26,561 nt of DNA. Source: a virus. Position 1 is the first letter of the stretch. Each line of letters begins with the position of its first letter. Location: IMG/VR virus record IMGVR_UViG_3300025671_000426, positions 1-26,561 of that record; one strand, 5' to 3'. Below are positions 21,964-26,561 of the stretch, in pieces. Made by a program: the position numbers and the translations under genes. The notes under the pieces were generated by a model, which worked only from the letters and a program-made list of their open reading frames with translations, was not told the origin of the DNA and ran no database searches.

Positions 21964-22011
21964 TTAATTCTCCTATTATAACGTAATAACCGTTGATTTG
22001 TTGTGATATTG

Positions 22012-22019
22012 TATTTATC
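22012..22019 (-). promoter_or_regulatory. GATAAATA box before the scaffold gene
   Basis: The minus strand reads GATAAATACAA, one base off TATAAATA, overlapping the portal stop codon, 49 nt before the scaffold ATG. It keeps the C after the core seen in the better boxes. It might boost scaffold and capsid expression. Confidence 0.35.
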
Positions 22020-23619
22020 TACCAGCATTCATGCCAGTAAGTTGTACAGCAATTGCTTGCTGTGTTTCATATGAAGGACCTGTTTGTTGAATAGGTACAC
22101 CTGGTCCATTTTGACCCGTGTAACCATTTAAACCTCCGTCATAATCACTACCCGCTTCGCCTTCGTATTCTTCTTCCTCTTCCTTTTCAGAAGGGATCTG
22201 TGAATCTAAGTCTCTGCTTAATACTAGTTCGTTTTCTTCAGTCATCAATTGTCTAACTGAAGCATCTTCAATGCTATCAATAAATGCTTGTTCATATTGT
22301 GCTACAGATTCTTGTGGTGCAAGAATACCAATAACATCTTTAGTGATTAGTGCATCAACAATAGTATTTTCTGGAACTAATGCTTTTGCTTCTTTGTATA
22401 CGGCAATTCGGTAGTTAGTGTCATGTGCCTCGTAATCAGTTGCATAAATTACTTCACCTGCCCAGCGCATGTTCATAAAACGTGCCGCGTAAGTAAAGAT
22501 TAATTCTTCTGCAACTTCCATTAATCTCGCTTTTGCTTTTGCTAATCTGTGAAGTGTTTTGCGTTCTTCAATGATTGCTACCCCTGAAGCAATTTGAGTT
22601 TTGTTTTGTCTTAATCCGCCTAGTCCTGTCAATCCTTCGATTTGGTCTAACAACTGTTCTTGCTTTTCCATAATCTTGGTTACATCACCTGTATCAACAG
22701 GAATAGTTTCAACTTGTCCTTGTGTTGCTCTAACGATAGCACCAGCGTGTACAGGGATAGAAATACCCCTGTCTGCTCTGATGATCGTTTTCGCAAACTG
22801 CATAGATGAATATGCTTCGCACTCTAATTTGTAAATCTCTCTTTGTGTGTCTGATGCAGAATCAATGTCTGAGATACCAACATCAAATCTACGTGGGTCT
22901 CTGCGACCATAGACGATAAATCCTGGTATGCTCATGCCAGCTGGGAACGTACCTTGTCCTATGATCTCTGCTTCATGTTCTAAAGGCTGATCTTTTTCTA
23001 TTTCATAACTGACCCAGTATGAAGGTTTTGATTCATCACCTAAGTGATAGCATTTGTAATAATAACAATCTTCAGATTCGTTCTCTAATATTTTTACATA
23101 TTTTAAGATGGGTGCGCCACCATAGAAATCAAACTCCCAATCATGTACTTGTAATGGATTGATTGCAACTACATAGGGTCTGCCTAAGTTGCCTTCGCTT
23201 TCTAAAGGCATATCTACAAACACCCAACAATGTCCATAGATAGAACAAAGATCACCTACGTTCTCCATGAAAGCATTCATTGATCTGTTTTGTAAATCAG
23301 CATCTAATAGCATTAGCTGAGACCACTCAATGTTATCAGGATCTAATGCTACACCTTCAGGAGTACAAAATCTTAAGTCACGTTTGATGCCTGGCTCAAA
23401 CAAGATGTCGTTGATTGTGTCAACGATATAACGACAGATAGGCTGTGCTACTGTGTTTTCTATCAAGTCTCTATAAAGATTAGAATCTTCACTTGGTCTT
23501 TTCTTACGAACGTAAGTTTTAAAAGGGTATCCTCCCAGATAAGCATATTGATATGCCATCATTTGGGGATACAGAGCTTCATATACGGAATTGCGTTTAA
23601 GCAGTTGTTTTGCTTTCAT
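22015..23619 (-). CDS. Portal protein
   Basis: A 534-residue protein between terminase (and the inserted HNH) and scaffold. It has the features of a phage portal: an N-terminal wing (YRDLIENTVAQPICRYIVDT, DADLQNRSMNAFMENVG), a central beta part (VVAINPLQVHDWEFDFYGG), a long helical stem region (DTQREIYKLECEAYSSMQFA, IMEKQEQLLDQIEGLTGLGG) and an acidic, glycine-rich C-terminus (KEEEEEYEGEAG). It forms the 12-part ring through which DNA enters and leaves. Two TATAAATA boxes stand before it; the nearer is 22 nt from the ATG. Confidence 0.85.
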   Translation of the reverse strand: MKAKQLLKRNSVYEALYPQMMAYQYAYLGGYPFKTYVRKKRPSEDSNLYRDLIENTVAQPICRYIVDTINDILFEPGIKRDLRFCTPEGVALDPDNIEWSQLMLLDADLQNRSMNAFMENVGDLCSIYGHCWVFVDMPLESEGNLGRPYVVAINPLQVHDWEFDFYGGAPILKYVKILENESEDCYYYKCYHLGDESKPSYWVSYEIEKDQPLEHEAEIIGQGTFPAGMSIPGFIVYGRRDPRRFDVGISDIDSASDTQREIYKLECEAYSSMQFAKTIIRADRGISIPVHAGAIVRATQGQVETIPVDTGDVTKIMEKQEQLLDQIEGLTGLGGLRQNKTQIASGVAIIEERKTLHRLAKAKARLMEVAEELIFTYAARFMNMRWAGEVIYATDYEAHDTNYRIAVYKEAKALVPENTIVDALITKDVIGILAPQESVAQYEQAFIDSIEDASVRQLMTEENELVLSRDLDSQIPSEKEEEEEYEGEAGSDYDGGLNGYTGQNGPGVPIQQTGPSYETQQAIAVQLTGMNAGR

Positions 23620-23640
23620 TGAGTGATCCTAAAGATGTAT

Positions 23641-23648
23641 TATTTATA
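23641..23648 (-). promoter_or_regulatory. TATAAATA promoter box, proximal to portal
   Basis: The minus strand reads ATATAAATAATAC; its distance to the portal ATG is 22 nt, as at the primase operon and fibre cluster. No -35 box. Confidence 0.6.
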
Positions 23649-23659
23649 TTACAACAATG

Positions 23660-23667
23660 TATTTATA
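23660..23667 (-). promoter_or_regulatory. TATAAATA promoter box, distal of a tandem pair
   Basis: The minus strand reads ATATAAATACATT, 19 bp upstream of the first box. The pair fills the gap between the HNH gene and the portal, so the portal, scaffold and capsid block can be transcribed apart from the genes before it. Confidence 0.55.
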
Positions 23668-23669
23668 TT

Positions 23670-24092
23670 TTATGTTGCAGGTTTATGTTTGCAGTTTTCA
23701 TCATGCCAACGTTTAAGTAATGTAGGTATTGTAACCATATCGCAATATTTACATTTGCGTGGGTTTTTGCTACCAAAGTTATTGTCTCTACCTTTTTCAA
23801 TCATATCGTGTGAATTATCTTTATGTGTACCTAGAAACAAATGTTCTGGGTTACAGCATTTAGGGTTGTCACACGTATGCAATACTAATTTGCCTTTGGG
23901 TATTTTACCCTTGTGTATTTCATAACTTACTCTGTGTGTAGTTCTCATACCATCATGATCTGCATCTCTAATCATACCATAGCCAATGTTGTTAGTTGCT
24001 AGTTGCCATTCCCAACATTCTGTTTCTTCAATGTACTTGCAACTACGATATAATCTCTGATCAAGTGGTACTGTTTTGTATTGTTTTCGCAT
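23670..24092 (-). CDS. HNH homing endonuclease (free-standing)
   Basis: A 140-residue protein with the phage HNH_3 layout: CWEWQLATNNIGYGMIR, then RVSYEIHKGKIPKGKLVLHT with the catalytic His, CDNPKCCNPEHLFLGTHKDN holding the paired Cys and the Asn/His, and the usual DMIEKGR. A C-terminal CKYCDMVTIPTLLKRWHDENC-type finger (C-x2-C ... W-H-x3-C) is the small zinc finger met in phage homing enzymes. It nicks or cuts DNA to spread its own gene. It sits between terminase and portal with its own TATAAATA box and AAAGGAG site, so it behaves as an independent insert. Confidence 0.9.
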   Translation of the reverse strand: MRKQYKTVPLDQRLYRSCKYIEETECWEWQLATNNIGYGMIRDADHDGMRTTHRVSYEIHKGKIPKGKLVLHTCDNPKCCNPEHLFLGTHKDNSHDMIEKGRDNNFGSKNPRKCKYCDMVTIPTLLKRWHDENCKHKPAT

Positions 24093-24117
24093 AGCCTTTC
24101 TCCTTTACTATATAAAG

Positions 24118-24125
24118 TATTTATA
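24118..24125 (-). promoter_or_regulatory. TATAAATA promoter box for the HNH gene
   Basis: GTATAAATAC on the minus strand, 26 nt before the HNH ATG, followed by CTTTATATAG and a GGAG site. It has no -35 box. Confidence 0.6.
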
Positions 24126-24150
24126 CATTAAAGAAAAAAATCTAAAATTT

Positions 24151-24181
24151 TACCATTTGGACCATTTTACCTTTTTGGTCC
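24151..24181. repeat. Copy of the ACCATTTG repeat plus GGACC/GGTCC stem
   Basis: Bases 24151-24167 (TACCATTTGGACCATTT) are identical to 18559-18575. GGACC (24159-24163) can pair with GGTCC (24177-24181), followed on the plus strand by seven T. As no plus-strand gene precedes it, I do not call it a functional terminator, though it lies just past the terminase stop. It may be a binding site or a relic of the HNH insertion. Confidence 0.55.
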
Positions 24182-24186
24182 TTTTT

Positions 24187-25629
24187 TTACCATACTACGT
24201 GGTCGGGCACATCATGGGCTTCACCCATGATGTCTTCCCACGTAGGTCCACCTGGGTATAGAGGAGAAAATTGTCTGTGTTCTAATGCAGGGTCATTTAG
24301 TGCTTGATAGCGTTGATCCATACCAATGTATTCACCAAACATATTTTGTTCGTGTTGTACAGGGAACAAATGATGTATACCATATCTGATGCAATCGCCT
24401 AAGCCATCGATGTGTGAGTATTTTGCATCGTTATACTTTACTAGCTTTTTACGTGTGCCATCTTCAAAGTGATAACTTTGCATTGCTTCAATTAATTTGA
24501 CATCGTAGGGAGAAATAATTAATCCACCACGATTGATGAAAGAGTTTGCTGAGTTGTCTGTGTCTGCGATTAAAGGATTTGATTTCTTTGTGTTTAAAAT
24601 TGTAAAGCCATACTTTTCTAAAATAATTCTATCTGTTACACCAAACTGACTTGTAGTGTCACGATTTAATTGTGAGCCTGACATATCAATGATAGAATAA
24701 ATTCTGCGCCTAGGAAAATCTTGTCTGATTGTTTGCGCTAATTGTTCTGTGCCACAGTTTTCGATTGAATAGCTTTTTAAGATTTCTATCTTGCCATTAG
24801 GATCACCGGGCTTTGTAACTTGTGCAACTGTGCAACACATATTCTTTTTGTTAAAATCGTGAAACGTATAGATATCACCTAAGTTGTCAAATACGTCTCT
24901 GCAATGCTTTGCTTTGTTGAATGTATAAAAGAACATGTCTTCAACACTTTCCCACGAACACATATAATCTTGATCAAACTTAAGCGGCGACAATATTTTC
25001 TTTTGTTCTTCGATAAACTCTAAATTGCCAGAACGCATTTCTAGATAGTTCATGTGTCTTACTACATATCTGTCTGGGTTGTTTTGGGCAATAGTAAAAA
25101 GGTCGAATAATGGACCATTTCCATTTGGTGTAGAGATTACGATCAGTCTACCCGCAGTGTCTGGCGATCCCACACGGGGACGCAATCGGTTTGTGATTTC
25201 TTGTAGTGTATCTTGTGAGTATAAAGCCGCTTCGTCAGCAACCCAGATACCTACGTTTAGACCTCTGAGATTTTCTTTCATCTCTGCTGACTTGCATCTT
25301 ATAAACACACCATTGGGAAACTTGATAGTAAGTTCACTATTGTTGATTTCTTTACCATCACGCAAACCAAAGTGTTCCATACAACTCTGCTTCAAAGGCT
25401 CCCAGATCAAAGACTTGATCATGCTACCTGTTGGCGCAGAGTAAATGACATCTTTACCTTTGTGATACTTTTCATCTGTAGCAAACAAAGGTAATGCAAT
25501 AGCGGCTAAGAATGTTTTACCACTTCCTACGGGAACAATGTTTATACAGTGCTTGTCTGTAGTCAACCAATCTTGCATGATTGTTGACTGTTCGCCAAAC
25601 AGTGGCACAGTAATTTTATTTGGTTGCAT
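24187..25629 (-). CDS. terL: Terminase large subunit
   Basis: A 480-residue DNA-packaging motor. The ATPase has Walker A VPVGSGKT (32-39), Walker B IWVADE (128-133) and coupling motif STPNGNG (166-172). The C-terminal nuclease has metal-binding acids in YTFHDFNKK, YSIIDMSGSQ and HIDGLGDCIRYG. All catalytic parts are present, so it should be active: it cuts the concatemer and drives DNA through the portal. It overlaps the small terminase gene by 14 bp and has no strong ribosome site of its own, so coupling is likely. Lengths and motifs are usual for the family. Confidence 0.96.
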   Translation of the reverse strand: MQPNKITVPLFGEQSTIMQDWLTTDKHCINIVPVGSGKTFLAAIALPLFATDEKYHKGKDVIYSAPTGSMIKSLIWEPLKQSCMEHFGLRDGKEINNSELTIKFPNGVFIRCKSAEMKENLRGLNVGIWVADEAALYSQDTLQEITNRLRPRVGSPDTAGRLIVISTPNGNGPLFDLFTIAQNNPDRYVVRHMNYLEMRSGNLEFIEEQKKILSPLKFDQDYMCSWESVEDMFFYTFNKAKHCRDVFDNLGDIYTFHDFNKKNMCCTVAQVTKPGDPNGKIEILKSYSIENCGTEQLAQTIRQDFPRRRIYSIIDMSGSQLNRDTTSQFGVTDRIILEKYGFTILNTKKSNPLIADTDNSANSFINRGGLIISPYDVKLIEAMQSYHFEDGTRKKLVKYNDAKYSHIDGLGDCIRYGIHHLFPVQHEQNMFGEYIGMDQRYQALNDPALEHRQFSPLYPGGPTWEDIMGEAHDVPDHVVW

Positions 25630-25960
25630 CTAGTTTTGTTAACTTTGGCAAAGACTCCCACTCAGGCAATTCACGTTGTGGAAACACAAACTGATTGTGT
25701 AAACTTTGTCCTAGAGTAGTATGATCGATTTCGTGTTTATCTGCAACTACTTTTGCTAACAACATTTTTTCGTATGCAATACGAGCATTCATGTCACAAG
25801 CTATAATAGCGGCATGATAACCTTCAGCAATCAGTTGCTCAAATGGCTTACCACATTGTTGAGCAACAGCCAATAAAATCTTTTCACCATTGATTTTGTT
25901 AGTAGAACCTTTTGGTCTACCAGCACGTTTAGTTTTAGTTGCTGTTACTTTTGCTGTCAT
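25616..25960 (-). CDS. Terminase small subunit (putative)
   Basis: A 114-residue protein upstream of and overlapping the large terminase. The N-terminus is lysine-rich with KRAGRPKGSTNK, an AT-hook-like GRPKGS motif often found at the start of phage small terminases. The rest is helical (EKILLAVAQQCGKPFEQLIA, MNARIAYEKMLLAKVVADKH). It would recognise the packaging site and feed DNA to the large subunit. It is short for the family, and the call depends mainly on position and the basic N-terminus. Confidence 0.7.
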   Translation of the reverse strand: MTAKVTATKTKRAGRPKGSTNKINGEKILLAVAQQCGKPFEQLIAEGYHAAIIACDMNARIAYEKMLLAKVVADKHEIDHTTLGQSLHNQFVFPQRELPEWESLPKLTKLDATK

Positions 25961-25965
25961 TGTTT

Positions 25966-26145
25966 TTATCCTCGAAATACTTGTTCAATTTCAGGTGTCA
26001 TCAGTTTTGCACGTGTTAAATGTGCTCTAACCATAATGACTTCTTGATCAGAATCTAATTGATCAATTAACATTTTTACACGCTTGGGTGTAACTTTTTT
26101 CATCATGCGATTAATTTTCGTGATTAATTCTTGCATGTTTTTCAT
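25966..26145 (-). CDS. Small hypothetical protein upstream of terminase
   Basis: A 59-residue basic helical protein (MKNMQELITKINRMMKKVTP, LIDQLDSDQEVIMVRAHLTR). I start it at the ATG at 26145 rather than at 26172, because AGGAGA (26158-26153) stands 7 nt before it, while the upstream ATG has no such site. Not recognised; possibly DNA-binding given its charge. It overlaps the end of the preceding gene by 35 bp. Confidence 0.5.
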   Translation of the reverse strand: MKNMQELITKINRMMKKVTPKRVKMLIDQLDSDQEVIMVRAHLTRAKLMTPEIEQVFRG

Positions 26146-26347
26146 TTTTTTGTCTCCTAGTAATAAGTTCATTAAAGAATCGTTCTAAATTGTCAGGCAT
26201 CTTGTGCTGTCTTAAATAATCTCTAAATTCAATCAATTGTTCTATTGTCACGCACTTGTGTGCGGCGCTTGCAATGTTATAATGCTTTGCTTGACAACAT
26301 AAACAAGATTGTAAGTATTTAAGGTCTAAAATGGTTTCATCTAACAC
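26111..26347 (-). CDS. Small hypothetical protein with CxxC (GTG start)
   Basis: A 78-residue protein starting at GTG (TAGTAGTGTTAGATG; there is no in-frame ATG close by). It has SCLCCQAKHYN with three near cysteines, and a second Cys further on (HKCVTIEQLI), enough for a small metal site but not a classic finger. The rest is helical. Not recognised. It lies 2 nt after the preceding stop, so re-initiation is likely. Confidence 0.5.
   Translation of the reverse strand: MLDETILDLKYLQSCLCCQAKHYNIASAAHKCVTIEQLIEFRDYLRQHKMPDNLERFFNELITRRQKNEKHARINHEN
26153..26158 (-). promoter_or_regulatory. Ribosome binding site AGGAGA deciding a start
   Basis: AGGAGA on the minus strand, 7 nt before the ATG at 26145-26143. 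It supports the shorter form of the gene that ends at 25966. Confidence 0.6.
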
Positions 26348-26349
26348 TA

Positions 26350-26547
26350 CTATAATTTTCCTGCGTAATCTAACACATATTCAGAAAACAATTCACGCTT
26401 AATCAATTCTTGCTTTACTTTGATCAACAGTTCTTGATTATAGTTTTTCATATGCGGCTTACCTATCTTTTGTTGAGTGATTAAAATATTGTTTAAGTCT
26501 ATAAGATACTGGGTATCTAGATCACTGACGTAAAGATGCAGTTGCAT
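26350..26547 (-). CDS. Small hypothetical protein at the window edge
   Basis: A 65-residue helical, lysine-rich protein (YLIDLNNILITQQKIGKPHM, LIKVKQELIKRELFSEYVLD). Not recognised. The ATG lies 14 nt from the window edge and its promoter and neighbours are not visible; a longer form starting further right cannot be excluded. Confidence 0.5.
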   Translation of the reverse strand: MQLHLYVSDLDTQYLIDLNNILITQQKIGKPHMKNYNQELLIKVKQELIKRELFSEYVLDYAGKL

Positions 26548-26561
26548 GTGATAAAAGTTAT

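Noticed and set aside
24159-24188. Plus-strand intrinsic terminator (GGACC/GGTCC then T7)
   Set aside because: No plus-strand transcript is expected here; on the minus strand the T-run is not next to the stem. Listed only as a repeat.
1-26561. Temperate lifestyle (prophage)
   Set aside because: No integrase, repressor or att-like site in the window; the rest of the genome is not visible, so this is not excluded overall.

Overview
This window is a stretch of an AT-rich tailed-phage genome. It holds the packaging, head, tail and adsorption genes of a long non-contractile-tailed (siphovirus-like) phage, with the start of a replication operon at the left edge. The tail set is lambda-like: major tail tube protein, G/T-type tail chaperone with a frameshift site, 750-residue tape measure, and a J-like tip protein carrying a gpI-like N-terminus. 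The fibre style (N/T/A-rich repeats, QVQFNDGG-type motifs, small shared beta modules) is what I associate with marine phages. The host cannot be determined from the sequence. No integrase, repressor, tRNA or host gene is visible.

Layout, right to left (nearly everything is on the minus strand): 26547-25616 has three small unknown genes and the small terminase. 25629-24187 is the large terminase. 24092-23670 is an HNH homing-type endonuclease wedged between terminase and portal. 23619-20101 is portal, scaffold and major capsid. 20074-18627 is neck/tail-terminator candidates and the major tail protein, closed by a terminator. 18514-15212 is a small coiled-coil protein, the chaperone pair, an HK97-gp10-like protein and the tape measure. 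15191-9869 is a small membrane protein, two distal tail proteins, a GNAT-like acetyltransferase and the tail-tip protein. 9848-2647 is fibre and receptor-binding proteins. 2647-2351 is an XhlA-like coiled-coil plus membrane protein. A minus-strand terminator at about 2172-2198 ends the late unit.

Between 1147 and 2350 lies a non-coding-rich control region. It contains one plus-strand 108-residue gene with a near-consensus sigma70 promoter, many inverted repeats, and two or three candidate structured RNAs. Left of it, on the minus strand, two tiny ORFs lead with ATGA overlaps into a PrimPol-type primase that is cut by the window edge.

The most notable signal is a set of TATAAATA boxes (T4 late-promoter-like, without sigma70 -35 boxes) ahead of several genes. 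Three of them sit exactly 22 nt from the start codon, and one points at a strongly structured, apparently non-coding stretch at about 1433-1575. Together with a 14-bp nested inverted repeat and a hairpin array at 1984-2135, this makes the control region the best place to look for undescribed biology.
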